Shown: positions 26,288-35,297, counted from the stretch's first letter. The stretch: 64,000 bases of DNA from Polaribacter sp. IC073 (GCF_007997075.1 NZ_VORS01000004.1:62001-126000), one strand, 5' to 3'. The notes: generated from the sequence alone by a model not told the origin. A program made the numbers and translations.

Positions 26288-26314
26288 AATAGACCGCACT
26301 TTTTAAAAAAAGAT
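26288..26314 (-). promoter_or_regulatory. Candidate ECF-type promoter for the Cys-rich gene and sigZ
   Basis: On the minus strand ATCTTTT, 13 bases, then GTCTATT, ending 23 bases before the ATG. It resembles the element in front of the other ECF operon (60798-60823). Autoregulation by SigZ is a guess. Confidence 0.35.
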
Positions 26315-26365
26315 GCATAAAAAAGAAGAAAAATTTAAAGTTTTCTTTTGTAACTATCTTTTTTT

Positions 26366-26413
26366 AAAATGAAACCCTTTCTAATCTTAAAAATTAGAAA
26401 GGATTTCATTTTA
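26366..26413 (-). terminator. Terminator after the M14 peptidase gene
   Basis: Long arms AAAATGAAACCCTTTCTAAT and ATTAGAAAGGATTTCATTTT, with two internal mismatches, enclose a 7-base loop. It lies 36 bases after the stop codon. Confidence 0.8.
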
Positions 26414-26448
26414 TAATGCATGTTTTAAGAATATAAGTTCTACTTATT

Positions 26449-28932
26449 TTATTTCAATTTATCAGAATTTAAAAGAAAAACAGCATTGGCTACAAATAGT
26501 TTTCCATTTTCCCAGAAAGATCTAAATAACGGATTGTCTACCATGTAAATTACACTTCCGCGCCCCATTGGCTCTTCACCAAACAATAAAGATTCTGGTA
26601 CATTTTTTACAGCTTTACTACCTGCGTAGCCAGAAATATTTTTAGTGTTTTTATCAAAATAACCAACATTATACCCTTCTTCTAAATAGCTATAAGAAGT
26701 TCCGCTTAATTTTAAAGAAAAGTACTCTTTATTGTATCCAAAAGCTAACGGATGCGAATTATCTAAGGTGCTTTTAAAGACACTACCTGTAATTAAGTTA
26801 GCCACACTTTTACGTTCTCTATCTTCAAAGGGGGTTAAATTATTTTCTTTATCATCCTCTTTTGTAGCTGTTTTTTTAGTTTTTAAAGAAAAGCCATCTT
26901 TATTGGCAAAGCTTTTTAAGGCATTTCCAATAGCAATTAAAGTTCCACCAGAACGTGTCCATTTTTTTACTTTTGTTAAAGTTGATTTGTTTAAGACAGC
27001 ATTGTAATACCCATTTGGCAAAATAATTACATCATATTTATTTAAATCTGTATAGCCAAAATCAGTAGAATTAATATTTGTAATTGGGTATTGTAATTGT
27101 GTTTCAAAGAAATGCCAAACTTCACCAAAACTTAAAGAAGAAGTAGCTTTACCAGATACAACTGCTATTTTTTGCTTGTGAATTGGTTTTACAGAAGAAG
27201 AACCAAAATCTACACCAAGTTCTGAGAAACCTGTTGAAATAGCCGTTAAACTTCGCTGGTGCTTATTTGCAATTTCGATTATTTTGGTGTCAAAACCTGG
27301 GTTTCTATTGTCATTTCTTAGAATAATTAAAGTTCCTTTTTTAAATGATTTTCCATTAGCAGAAAACGATTTTTCAGTATATCTTGGTACAATATTGTGT
27401 TGCAATAAAGCGCCTAAAAAAGTAGCATCGTCTAAACTATTCCATTTAGAAATATAGGCATAAGCATCTTTATCAATACTATTTTTTACTGTTTTTGTAT
27501 CATTAATAAAAGTTGAACTTATTTTAGATTTAGAAGCAATGGCATTAAAACCATGCGCATAAGGCAAAGACCAAGCAGTAATATCATAGGTTAAAGAATC
27601 TGCTAATTTAGCATTTGGTTCAAACAAAACTTTTACCATCTTTCCTTTTGGTTGGTTTGTATGAATTACTAAATCAGTATTATTTGCATCAAATTTATCC
27701 TCTTCTTGCGTGTTGTAATTGTATCCTTTTACCCTGCCACTTTTTGCATTTTCATATTTAATTTCATGCGTGTCTAATAATTTTTTAAGACGATTCATTT
27801 TGTCTTCATTCTCATTTTTTAACACATAACTTTTATAGTTCAAATTAGAATTATCGAAGAATTTTTTGAATTCAATATTTAATTTCTCAGCATTTTTAGA
27901 AGAAATTTCTACGGTAGACAAACCTGTTGTTAGATGATGTGCTGCTCTGTCTTTTAAGGTTAAAACTTCCCCTTCATCTGTGTTAATTCCTAAACCTGCA
28001 CGTCCATGACCAGCTTGTTCATACGTCATACCAATTGCGCCCATATATGTTGGGTAGGTATCGCCATAACTTGGGTACAATAAATCGAAACTTTCTTTTG
28101 TAAAATACAACCAACCCTCTTTGTCAAAATATTTTGCATGATTTTTTCCTATGGCGGTTTGAAAATTGCGTTGCCAATCAGAAATTACTTCGTGAAAAGG
28201 TTCTGCTGCAGGTGCAAAGTAATACGGACTATTAATTCCTTGTTCGTGAAAATCTACGTGAACATGTGGCATCCATTTATTATAAATAGCAATTCTTTGT
28301 TGCGATTCTACCTGACTAGCCCAAGCCCAATCTCTATTTAAATCAAATAAATAATGATTTGGTCTTCCACTTGGCCAAGGTTCTGAGTGTTCTTTTGCAT
28401 CTTGATCAATATTAAAAGGCGTACTTTTTACTTGGTTAAACCAATTTACGTATCGATCTCTACCATCAGGATTTATACATGGATCTAAAATAACAACGGT
28501 ATTTTTTAACCAGGCTTTTTTAGAGGTAATTAATTCATATAAAGTCAACATTGCTGCTTCTGTGCTAGAAGCTTCATTTCCATGCACATTGTAACTTAGC
28601 CAAACAATTGCTTTTTTATTGGTCGCATTTCCAGCAATAATTCCTGTTTGAGAAAGATTGTCTTTTCTAATTTCTTCTAAGTTTGCAATATTTTCTTGCG
28701 AGGAAATATAACTTACATACAAAGGTCTATGCTCATTTGTTTCACCATATTTTTCTAATTTTACGTTAGATAAAGTGCTGCTAACATATTTAAAATAGGC
28801 TACAACTTTGTGATGTCTTGTAAAACGAGAACCAATTTCATAACCTAAAAACTCTGAAGGAGACTTTATTTCTTGAGAAGAAATATTTGTTGCAAACAAT
28901 AAAGCAACAATAAAAAATGATATAAATTTCAT
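26449..28932 (-). CDS. Exported M14-family zinc carboxypeptidase
   Basis: The 827-residue protein has a signal peptide (residues 1-19, TNISSQ). The M14 catalytic domain includes the zinc ligands His117 and Glu120 (NVHGNEAS), the substrate Arg region NPDGRDRY, the third zinc His in HVHVDFHEQG and a TYEQAGHG segment that probably holds the catalytic Glu. The C-terminal half (from about residue 600) contains KIAVVSGKATSS...LPNGYYNAVL, a class I glutamine-amidotransferase-like fold common in these large Bacteroidetes peptidases. It probably trims peptides in the periplasm or outside. It is monocistronic, with its own promoter and terminator. Confidence 0.9.
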   Translation of the reverse strand: MKFISFFIVALLFATNISSQEIKSPSEFLGYEIGSRFTRHHKVVAYFKYVSSTLSNVKLEKYGETNEHRPLYVSYISSQENIANLEEIRKDNLSQTGIIAGNATNKKAIVWLSYNVHGNEASSTEAAMLTLYELITSKKAWLKNTVVILDPCINPDGRDRYVNWFNQVKSTPFNIDQDAKEHSEPWPSGRPNHYLFDLNRDWAWASQVESQQRIAIYNKWMPHVHVDFHEQGINSPYYFAPAAEPFHEVISDWQRNFQTAIGKNHAKYFDKEGWLYFTKESFDLLYPSYGDTYPTYMGAIGMTYEQAGHGRAGLGINTDEGEVLTLKDRAAHHLTTGLSTVEISSKNAEKLNIEFKKFFDNSNLNYKSYVLKNENEDKMNRLKKLLDTHEIKYENAKSGRVKGYNYNTQEEDKFDANNTDLVIHTNQPKGKMVKVLFEPNAKLADSLTYDITAWSLPYAHGFNAIASKSKISSTFINDTKTVKNSIDKDAYAYISKWNSLDDATFLGALLQHNIVPRYTEKSFSANGKSFKKGTLIILRNDNRNPGFDTKIIEIANKHQRSLTAISTGFSELGVDFGSSSVKPIHKQKIAVVSGKATSSLSFGEVWHFFETQLQYPITNINSTDFGYTDLNKYDVIILPNGYYNAVLNKSTLTKVKKWTRSGGTLIAIGNALKSFANKDGFSLKTKKTATKEDDKENNLTPFEDRERKSVANLITGSVFKSTLDNSHPLAFGYNKEYFSLKLSGTSYSYLEEGYNVGYFDKNTKNISGYAGSKAVKNVPESLLFGEEPMGRGSVIYMVDNPLFRSFWENGKLFVANAVFLLNSDKLK

Positions 28933-28952
28933 AAAATAAACCGTTTGGTTTT

Positions 28953-28960
28953 CAAAAGTA
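28953..28960 (-). promoter_or_regulatory. -7 box for the M14 peptidase
   Basis: TACTTTTG on the minus strand fits TAnnTTTG and ends 20 bases before the ATG. Confidence 0.55.
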
Positions 28961-29055
28961 ATGAATATATATGCGCTATTTTAATAGAGAATTGTTAAAC
29001 TCGTTAAATATTTGTTAGTTTCAAATTGAAGCAGTGTTGTAACCTCTAAATTTAG

Positions 29056-29063
29056 TATTTTTG
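29056..29063 (+). promoter_or_regulatory. -7 box 4 bases before a methyltransferase gene
   Basis: TATTTTTG ends 4 bases before the ATG at 29068, implying a leaderless or nearly leaderless transcript. Confidence 0.55.
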
Positions 29064-29067
29064 ATGT

Positions 29068-29730
29068 ATGACTACAAACGAAACTGACAGTAAAATTTCA
29101 TCACCAGCAAAAGATTATAAAAAGCATTGGAACGCTGCCTATAATAAGATTTCAACTGAAAAGTTAGGTTGGTATGAAGAAAATTCAGCACAAACTTTAG
29201 CATTAATTAAAGAAACAAAAATAGCAAAGAATGCAACTATTTTAAATGTTGGTGCTGGTTCATCCACTATAATAGATAATTTATTAGCAGCAGGTTTTTC
29301 TAATATTATTGCAAATGATTTAGCAGAAGCGTCTTTAACTTCTTTAAAAAGTAGAGTAGGAGATAGCGATAAAGTTCAGTTTTTGGTGGATGATTTATTA
29401 AATCCTTCAAAATTAAAAAGGTTAAAAAAGATCGATTTATGGAATGATAGAGCTGTTTTACACTTCTTCTTAAAAGACGAAGAGATTGCCACTTATTTTA
29501 ATTTATTGAAGAAAATATTAAAACCAAACGGATTTGTAATCATTGCTGTATTTGCAGAAAATGGTGCAGAAAAATGTTGTGGTTTGCCTTTAAAAAGATA
29601 TTCCGTAGCAATGTTACAAAAAAACTTAGGCGCTAATTTTGAGCTAATAAAAAGTTTTAATCATACGTTTGTAAATCCTAACGGAGATGACAGACCTTAT
29701 ATTTATTCATTGTTTCAAAGAAAAAGTTAA
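29068..29730 (+). CDS. Class I SAM-dependent methyltransferase
   Basis: The 220-residue protein has a thiopurine-methyltransferase-like N-terminus (HWNAAYNKISTEKLGWYEE), motif I ATILNVGAGSSTI at about residues 57-69, IIANDLAEASL, the acidic IDLWNDRAVLHFF segment and ILKPNGFVIIAVFA. The substrate is unknown. bshC starts 2 bases after its stop, so the genes are cotranscribed. A link to thiol metabolism is possible but unproven. Confidence 0.85.
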   Translation: MTTNETDSKISSPAKDYKKHWNAAYNKISTEKLGWYEENSAQTLALIKETKIAKNATILNVGAGSSTIIDNLLAAGFSNIIANDLAEASLTSLKSRVGDSDKVQFLVDDLLNPSKLKRLKKIDLWNDRAVLHFFLKDEEIATYFNLLKKILKPNGFVIIAVFAENGAEKCCGLPLKRYSVAMLQKNLGANFELIKSFNHTFVNPNGDDRPYIYSLFQRKS

Positions 29731-29732
29731 AA

Positions 29733-31325
29733 ATGAAAGCAACACAAATTCCATTTAAAAATACCGGCTTTTTCTCTAAAACAATGCTAGATTATTTAGA
29801 GAAAAAAGAGAGTATACAACCGTTTTATAACAACTTTCCAGATATTACTGGTTTTCACAATCAAATAGAAGAAAAAGAAAAATCGTATCGTTTACAATCT
29901 CGGTTGGTGCTGGTTGAAGCTTTGAAAAATCAATACCATAACTTTGATGTTTCAGAGAAAACGCAAGATAATATAGCGCTTTTAAAATTAAAAAACACCT
30001 TTACAATCACTACCGGACATCAATTAAATCTGTTTACGGGACCTTTGTATTTTTTATATAAAATTATTTCTGCCATTAATTTAGCGGAAGAATTAGGGCA
30101 AAAATTTCCAGAGAAAAATTTTGTTCCTATGTATTGGATGGCAACAGAAGATCATGATTTCGATGAAATTAATTATTTTAATTTTGAAGGAAAAAAAGTA
30201 AAATGGACGCGAGAAGATGGTGGTGCAGTTGGTAGATTCTCTACTGACGGATTGGAAGAAGTTTTTGCCGTTTTTGCAAACCAATTAGGTGGTTCTAAAA
30301 ATGCCAAGTATCTAAAAGAATTATTTTCTAAAGGATATTTAGAACACACTAATTTAGCAGATGCTACGCGTTTTATTGCAAACGATTTGTTTAAAGAATA
30401 TGGTTTGGTAATTATTGATGGTGATGATAAAGACTTGAAAAATCTTTTTAGCCCTTTTATAAAAAACGAATTAGAAAACGAAACGTCATTTAAAGAAGTT
30501 TCTGAAACCATTTCTAAATTAGAAGAAAACTATAAGATTCAGGTGAACCCAAGAGAAATAAATTTATTTTACTTGAGTAAAAATTCTCGTGAACGTATTA
30601 TTTTCGAAGACGGAGTTTACAAAGTAAATAATACAAATACTACTTTCTCTAAGGCTGAAATATTAAAAGAAGTGGATGAAAATCCGTTAGCATTTTCGCC
30701 CAATGTTATTATGAGACCTTTGTATCAAGAAGTAATTTTACCAAACCTTTGCTATTTAGGCGGAGGAGGAGAAATTGCGTACTGGTTCGAGTTAAAGAAC
30801 TATTTTGAAAAAGTAAATGTTCCTTTTCCTATTTTGTTATTGCGTAATTCTGTGCAAGTGGTTTCAGAAAAGCAACAAAAAAAGCTAGATAATTTAACAA
30901 TTTCTCATGAAGAACTCTTTTTAAATCAGCATGAATTATTATCTAAAAAGGTAATAGAAAACTCTGATATTGAAGTCGAATTTCTTGAGAAAATTCAATA
31001 TTTAGAAAATCAGTTTTCTGAGTTAAAAGTAGTTGCAGAAAAGACAGATGTTTCTTTTATAAATGCAGTAAATGCACAAGAAAGAAAGCAAATTAAGGGG
31101 TTAGAAAATCTTCAAAAAAGATTATTAAGAGCAGAAAAAAGAAGGCAAAACGATTTAGTAGAAAGAATTACAGCGCTTCAAAATGAACTGTTACCAAACC
31201 AAAGTTTAGAAGAAAGACAACGTAATTTCTCTGAGTATTATTTAGAATATGGGGTTACTTTTATAGCAGCTCTAAAAGAGTCTTTAAAACCTTTAGAGTT
31301 AAAATTTACGCTTTTAGAATTGTAG
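29733..31325 (+). CDS. bshC: Bacillithiol biosynthesis cysteine-adding enzyme BshC
   Basis: BshC adds cysteine to glucosaminyl-malate, the last step of bacillithiol synthesis in the cytoplasm. The 530-residue length and motifs match: TTGHQLNLFTGPLYFLYKI at about residues 90-108, VPMYWMATEDHDFDEIN at about 130-146, VIMRPLYQEVILPNLCYLGGGGEIAYW, and the C-terminal coiled coil (about 400-510) rich in Glu/Lys. It implies that this organism uses bacillithiol as its low-molecular-weight thiol. It follows a methyltransferase gene by 2 bases. Confidence 0.96.
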   Translation: MKATQIPFKNTGFFSKTMLDYLEKKESIQPFYNNFPDITGFHNQIEEKEKSYRLQSRLVLVEALKNQYHNFDVSEKTQDNIALLKLKNTFTITTGHQLNLFTGPLYFLYKIISAINLAEELGQKFPEKNFVPMYWMATEDHDFDEINYFNFEGKKVKWTREDGGAVGRFSTDGLEEVFAVFANQLGGSKNAKYLKELFSKGYLEHTNLADATRFIANDLFKEYGLVIIDGDDKDLKNLFSPFIKNELENETSFKEVSETISKLEENYKIQVNPREINLFYLSKNSRERIIFEDGVYKVNNTNTTFSKAEILKEVDENPLAFSPNVIMRPLYQEVILPNLCYLGGGGEIAYWFELKNYFEKVNVPFPILLLRNSVQVVSEKQQKKLDNLTISHEELFLNQHELLSKKVIENSDIEVEFLEKIQYLENQFSELKVVAEKTDVSFINAVNAQERKQIKGLENLQKRLLRAEKRRQNDLVERITALQNELLPNQSLEERQRNFSEYYLEYGVTFIAALKESLKPLELKFTLLEL

Positions 31326-31338
31326 AATAAAATTTGTG

Positions 31339-31436
31339 CGTCATTGCGAGTAAGAATAACGTGGCAATCTAAAAATAAACACTAATTTTACAGCCTAAGA
31401 TTGCATCTCCTAAATTTTTGGAATTAGCAATGACAC
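31339..31436. repeat. Dispersed repeat, family 2, inverted pair
   Basis: Left arm CGTCATTGCGAGTAAG...GGCAATCT (31339-31370) and right arm AGATTGCATCTCC...TTAGCAATGACAC (31398-31436) are mirror copies with about 27 bases between. The right end supplies an ATG at 31430 in frame with rlmF, which is probably not used as its start. Confidence 0.75.
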
Positions 31437-31444
31437 GATATATT

Positions 31445-32302
31445 ATGAAAGAAAAAAATCTTCACCCAAAAAATAAATTCAATAACGGTTATAACTTTGA
31501 TGAATTAATCAAGATCAATCAGAAACTAGCACCTTTCGTTTCAAAGAATCAGTTTGATGTTGTTACAATCGATTTTTCTAATCCAGAGGCTGTAAAAGAA
31601 TTAAATAAAGCGTTATTATTTTCTTTTGATAAAATTTCTGTGTGGGATTTCCCTAAAGAAAATTTATGTCCGCCAATTCCTGGTCGTTTAGATTACATTC
31701 ATTATTTAGCTGATTTAATTTCAGATGAAGCTGATGTTAAGGTTTTAGATATTGGAACAGGAGCAACGTGTATTTATCCTATTTTAGGAGTGGCAGCATA
31801 TAACTGGAGTTTTGTGGCTTCAGATATCGATCTAAAGTCTTTAGATACAGCGCAAGATATTATAGATGATAATGATTTAGGAAGCAAGATAGAATTGCGC
31901 CATCAAGTAAAAGAAGAAGAAATTTTAAAAGGAATTTTAAAAGAAGGAGATTCTTTTTCAGCTGTAATGTGCAATCCGCCATTTTTTAAATCGGCAGAAG
32001 AAGCACAAGGAGCAAACAAGCGTAAGAATAAAAATTTAGGAAATAATACGGTAAGAAACTTCTCTGGTAATAATAATGAATTGTGGTACATTGGTGGAGA
32101 AAAAGCATTTTTACATAACTATTTATACGAAAGTTCTTTATTTAAAGAAAAAAGTAAATGGTTTACAAGTTTGGTTTCTAAAAAGGAAAATATCAAAAGC
32201 TTAGAAAAATCTTCCGCAAAATTAGGTGCTGTAGAGTTTAAAGTAATTCCTATGAGTCAAGGAAATAAAGTAACAAGAATTGCGTGTTGGAGGTTTCAAT
32301 AA
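31445..32302 (+). CDS. rlmF: 23S rRNA (adenine1618-N6)-methyltransferase
   Basis: RlmF methylates A1618 of 23S rRNA. From the ATG at 31445 the protein has 285 residues. It includes the N-terminal LHPKNKFNNGYNFDELI typical of the family, the RLDYIHYLADL segment, the SAM motif VLDIGTGATCIYPI and the catalytic CNPPFF of N6-adenine methyltransferases. The C-terminal GNKVTRIACWRF is also conserved. Earlier in-frame starts (TTG at 31418, ATG at 31430) lie inside a dispersed repeat and are rejected. A hairpin follows 49 bases downstream. Confidence 0.95.
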   Translation: MKEKNLHPKNKFNNGYNFDELIKINQKLAPFVSKNQFDVVTIDFSNPEAVKELNKALLFSFDKISVWDFPKENLCPPIPGRLDYIHYLADLISDEADVKVLDIGTGATCIYPILGVAAYNWSFVASDIDLKSLDTAQDIIDDNDLGSKIELRHQVKEEEILKGILKEGDSFSAVMCNPPFFKSAEEAQGANKRKNKNLGNNTVRNFSGNNNELWYIGGEKAFLHNYLYESSLFKEKSKWFTSLVSKKENIKSLEKSSAKLGAVEFKVIPMSQGNKVTRIACWRFQ

Positions 32303-32351
32303 GCTAATTTTTTAGATTTTTTAATAGCGAATTACTTCATATAAAATAAAT

Positions 32352-32402
32352 AAAATAGTTCCATAGAAAACAAAATGCTGTTTCTATGGGACTATTTTTT
32401 TT
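32352..32402 (+). terminator. Terminator after rlmF
   Basis: Arms AAAATAGTTCCATAGAAA and TTTCTATGGGACTATTTT around a 12-base loop, then T residues. Confidence 0.85.
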
Positions 32403-32435
32403 AAGTTATTTCTATTCTCGAAGGAACCTTTAGTC

Positions 32436-32468
32436 TGTCATTCCGAATGAGGAACGAAGAGATGTCTC
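32436..32468 (+). repeat. Dispersed repeat, family 2, single arm
   Basis: CTGTCATTCCGAATGAGGAACGAAGAGATGTCT-like sequence matches one arm of the family; the second arm is not clear. It lies in the 231-bp gap between rlmF and a convergent membrane protein gene. Confidence 0.5.
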
Positions 32469-32533
32469 CTCTTTGAAATATCTTTATAAGATGCTCACTT
32501 ATGGAATACTCTAAGATAATCTATGGGTAATAA

Positions 32534-33133
32534 TTAATTAAAAACGACATCATTAATTTTATACTTTTTACAAATAAAATGTAAAATCGTGTAGACCAAC
32601 ATGTGTACAAATACCAAGCAAATAAAAGCATATAAAGGAACACCAAAAAGTTGGTAAGGCCAATAATACGTCCAAACACCTAAATAAATAGTAATAATTT
32701 CACCAAAAGCTGGTAGAATTAATGCTAATAATAAAGCTAGGAAAATTTTATTTTTTTGACTTTTATTTTTTAACAAAGGAATTAATTTTAATTCTAGTTT
32801 GTACAAATAATGGAAAGCCAGTATCCATGCAAAAGGCAGCCAAAGCGGCAATGCTCTTGTAACTTTATGATACTCCCAATATCCATTTGCAACGCCCCAA
32901 GTTTCGCCCACAATTCCGCCAAAACATGTTAGTAACATTCCTACCAACAATAACCAATTTTTGTTTTTGGGTCTAATAATGTCTTTATAGATATTATGAA
33001 AAATTTTTGCAGCTAAAATAAGTGCAATCCAAAAATCATATTCTTTAAAAAAACCAATAAAAATACCTGCAACAACTAATTTTAAAATTCCTTTTAGAAT
33101 TTCAGTAAAAAATTTCTTTTTGTTTGTAATCAT
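32534..33133 (-). CDS. Multi-pass membrane protein with internal repeat
   Basis: The 199-residue protein has about six hydrophobic segments. Two related units are visible. GGIVGETWGVANGYWEYHK...LPLWLPFAWILAFHYLYK spans about residues 72-112, and PAFGEIITIYLGVWTYYWPYQ...VPLYAFICLVFVHMLVY spans about 140-180. Both follow G-E-x(4-6)-G-x-W-x-Y ... P-L-(W/Y). Similar elements occur in the protein at 7487-8251 and in CruF-like carotenoid proteins. Function is not recognised. It has its own promoter box 16 bases upstream of the ATG. Confidence 0.6.
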   Translation of the reverse strand: MITNKKKFFTEILKGILKLVVAGIFIGFFKEYDFWIALILAAKIFHNIYKDIIRPKNKNWLLLVGMLLTCFGGIVGETWGVANGYWEYHKVTRALPLWLPFAWILAFHYLYKLELKLIPLLKNKSQKNKIFLALLLALILPAFGEIITIYLGVWTYYWPYQLFGVPLYAFICLVFVHMLVYTILHFICKKYKINDVVFN

Positions 33134-33149
33134 TTGAATATATAAAAGA

Positions 33150-33157
33150 CAAAAATA
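33150..33157 (-). promoter_or_regulatory. -7 box for the membrane protein at 32534-33133
   Basis: TATTTTTG on the minus strand ends 16 bases before the ATG. Confidence 0.55.
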
Positions 33158-33204
33158 ATACTTTTGTTTTATTGTCAGACATCAAATTCATTTGATTTAA
33201 AAAG

Positions 33205-33232
33205 AAAAAACCGAAGCAATTTACTTCGGTTT
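33205..33232 (-). terminator. Terminator after the BON-LysM gene
   Basis: Arms AAACCGAAG and CTTCGGTTT around a short loop, with a T run on the minus strand. Confidence 0.85.
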
Positions 33233-33253
33233 GTTTGTTCTATGTCGTTATTT

Positions 33254-33628
33254 CTACAAGTTAGGAATCACTAATTCTTGACCTGGATGAATAACATCTG
33301 CAGATTTTAAGATGTTTTTATTTGCTTCAAAAATAACAGTGTATTTAGAAGCTTTACCATAATACTGCTTTGCAATCTTACCTAAAGTTTCTCCTTTAGC
33401 AACCATATGATGTGCAAAAACAGCCGTGTTTTCTACTTTAATGTCTGCCATAATATCAGTAGGGTTTTCGCCACCAACTTTTTTTATCTCATCCCAAAGA
33501 AGATTTTTTTCATATTGGTTTTTTGCAGTTCCGGTAACATGTAAAACACCATTTTCTTCTTTTACATCACCATTTTTAATACCCAATTCTTCACCTAAAT
33601 TAAGCACACTTTGATATTTTGCTTTCAT
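33254..33628 (-). CDS. BON-LysM protein (YgaU/Kbp-like)
   Basis: The 124-residue protein combines an N-terminal BON-like domain (about 1-70: GVLHVTGTAKNQYEKNLLWDEIKK, DIMADIKVE) with one LysM domain (about 75-124: HMVAKGETLGKIAKQYYGKASKY...IHPGQELVIP). That is the architecture of E. coli Kbp/YgaU, a cytoplasmic potassium-binding protein. No signal peptide is present, which agrees with a cytoplasmic location. It is flanked by two hairpin terminators, hence monocistronic. Confidence 0.88.
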   Translation of the reverse strand: MKAKYQSVLNLGEELGIKNGDVKEENGVLHVTGTAKNQYEKNLLWDEIKKVGGENPTDIMADIKVENTAVFAHHMVAKGETLGKIAKQYYGKASKYTVIFEANKNILKSADVIHPGQELVIPNL

Positions 33629-33667
33629 TCTATTTTTTTTAAATTGTTGTTAATAGTATAAATATAC

Positions 33668-33700
33668 AAAAAAACCGAAACAAAATGTTTCGGTTTTTTT
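33668..33700 (-). terminator. Terminator after lpdA
   Basis: Arms AAAAACCGAAAC and GTTTCGGTTTTT with a 5-base loop; T tracts on both strands. It stands 95 bases after the lpdA stop and just upstream of the BON-LysM gene. Confidence 0.75.
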
Positions 33701-33795
33701 AAATAAATATTAAATTTTGATGTCATCTAAATGTTAGTAAAAATCTCAAATTTAATAAAGAGAGTCTTTCACTACGTTCGTAATAATAGAAAATA

Positions 33796-35184
33796 CTACA
33801 AATGTATTACTTCATCATACGCGTCTGCAACAGCTTCCATAACCGCTTCACTCATTGTTGGGTGTGGGTGAATTGTTTTTAAAACTTCATGTCCTGTAGT
33901 CTCTAATTTACGTCCTAAAACTGCTTCGGCAATCATATCTGTAACACCAGCACCAATCATGTGGCAACCTAACCATTCGCCATATTTTGCATCAAAAATT
34001 ACTTTTACAAAACCATCTTTTGTTCCAGCAGCAGTTGCTTTACCAGACGCAGAAAAAGGAAATTTACCAACTTTTAATTCGTAACCTGCTTCTTTTGCTT
34101 TTGCTTCTGTCATACCAACAGAAGCAATTTCTGGTGTTGCATACGTACAACCAGGAACGTTTCCGTAATCGATTGGTTCTGTATGTAAACCCGCTAATTT
34201 CTCTACACATGTAATTCCTTCTGCAGAAGCAACGTGTGCCAATGCTTGTCCAGGAACAATATCTCCAATGGCATAATAACCAGGAATATTTGTTTGGTAA
34301 AAATCATTGACTAATATTTTATCTCTGTCTACAATAATACCAACATCTTCTAAACCAATATTTTCAATGTTCGATTTAATTCCAACAGCAGATAATAAAA
34401 TATCAGCTTCTAGCTTTATTTCGCCTTTTTTTGTTTTTACAGTAGCAACAACACCTTCACCAGAAGTATCAACAGACTCTACAGAAGCATTTGTCATTAC
34501 TTTAATTCCTGCTTTTTTAATAGAACGCTCAAATTGTTTTGAAACATCAATATCTTCTAAAGGAACCACATTTGGCATATATTCTACAATGGTAACGTCT
34601 GTTCCCATGGTGTTGTAAAAATGCGCAAATTCAACTCCAATTGCTCCAGAACCTACAACAATCATAGATTTCGGTTGACTCGGCAATGTCATCGCTTTTC
34701 TATAACCAATTACTTTTACGCCATCTTGCGGTAAGTTTGGTAATTCTCTAGAACGTGCACCTGTTGCAATAATAATATTGTCTGCACTATATTCAGTTAC
34801 TTTACCATCTTCGGCGGTAACATCAACTTTTTTACCCGTTTTAATTTTACCAAAACCGTTAATAATATCAATTTTGTTTTTTTTCATTAAGAAAGCAACA
34901 CCTTTGCTCATTCCGTCTGCAATACCACGACTTCTTTTAATAACTGCTTCGAAATCTTTATCAATAGCTTCAGCTTTTAGACCATATTCATCTACATGCT
35001 TTAAATAATCATACACTTGTGCAGATTTTAACAATGCTTTTGTAGGAATACAACCCCAGTTTAAGCAAATTCCACCTAAACTTTCTTTTTCTACAATGGC
35101 AACTTTAAAGCCTAATTGAGAAGCTCTAATTCCTGTAACATATCCTCCAGGACCACTTCCAATAATAATGATGTCGTATTTCAT
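33796..35184 (-). CDS. lpdA: Dihydrolipoyl dehydrogenase (E3)
   Basis: This flavoprotein reoxidises dihydrolipoamide in the pyruvate, 2-oxoglutarate and branched-chain dehydrogenase complexes, making NADH. The 462-residue sequence shows the FAD fold IIIIGSGPGGYV (6-17), the redox disulfide Cys40/Cys45 in GGICLNWGCIPTKAL, the NAD fold IVVGSGAIGVEFAHFY, the second FAD motif YAIGDIV, and the C-terminal catalytic HPHPTMSE. The NWGC form of the disulfide motif is one common variant. lipA at 43796 supplies the lipoyl cofactor of the same complexes but is not linked in an operon. Confidence 0.96.
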   Translation of the reverse strand: MKYDIIIIGSGPGGYVTGIRASQLGFKVAIVEKESLGGICLNWGCIPTKALLKSAQVYDYLKHVDEYGLKAEAIDKDFEAVIKRSRGIADGMSKGVAFLMKKNKIDIINGFGKIKTGKKVDVTAEDGKVTEYSADNIIIATGARSRELPNLPQDGVKVIGYRKAMTLPSQPKSMIVVGSGAIGVEFAHFYNTMGTDVTIVEYMPNVVPLEDIDVSKQFERSIKKAGIKVMTNASVESVDTSGEGVVATVKTKKGEIKLEADILLSAVGIKSNIENIGLEDVGIIVDRDKILVNDFYQTNIPGYYAIGDIVPGQALAHVASAEGITCVEKLAGLHTEPIDYGNVPGCTYATPEIASVGMTEAKAKEAGYELKVGKFPFSASGKATAAGTKDGFVKVIFDAKYGEWLGCHMIGAGVTDMIAEAVLGRKLETTGHEVLKTIHPHPTMSEAVMEAVADAYDEVIHL

Positions 35185-35214
35185 AATTGTATTTTTAACT
35201 TTTATTTCTTTATT

Positions 35215-35297
35215 TTGGGCGTTCGAGCGGGCTTTTTGTTCTATCTTTTTAGTGAAAAACTAAAAAGGATGCCACTTCAATCCCTAACGCGTGCTAA
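35215..35297 (+). repeat. Dispersed repeat, family 1, copy C
   Basis: TTGGGCGTTCGAGCGGGCTT at the left end, CTATCTTTTT, AAAAAGGATGCC in the middle and CTTCAATCCCTAACGCGTGC at the right end. It occupies most of the gap between argS and lpdA. Confidence 0.7.

Noticed and set aside
33987..34214. Plus-strand open frame rich in Leu and Gln, opposite lpdA
   Set aside because: It lies wholly inside the antisense strand of lpdA, and its low-complexity composition follows from the lpdA codons.
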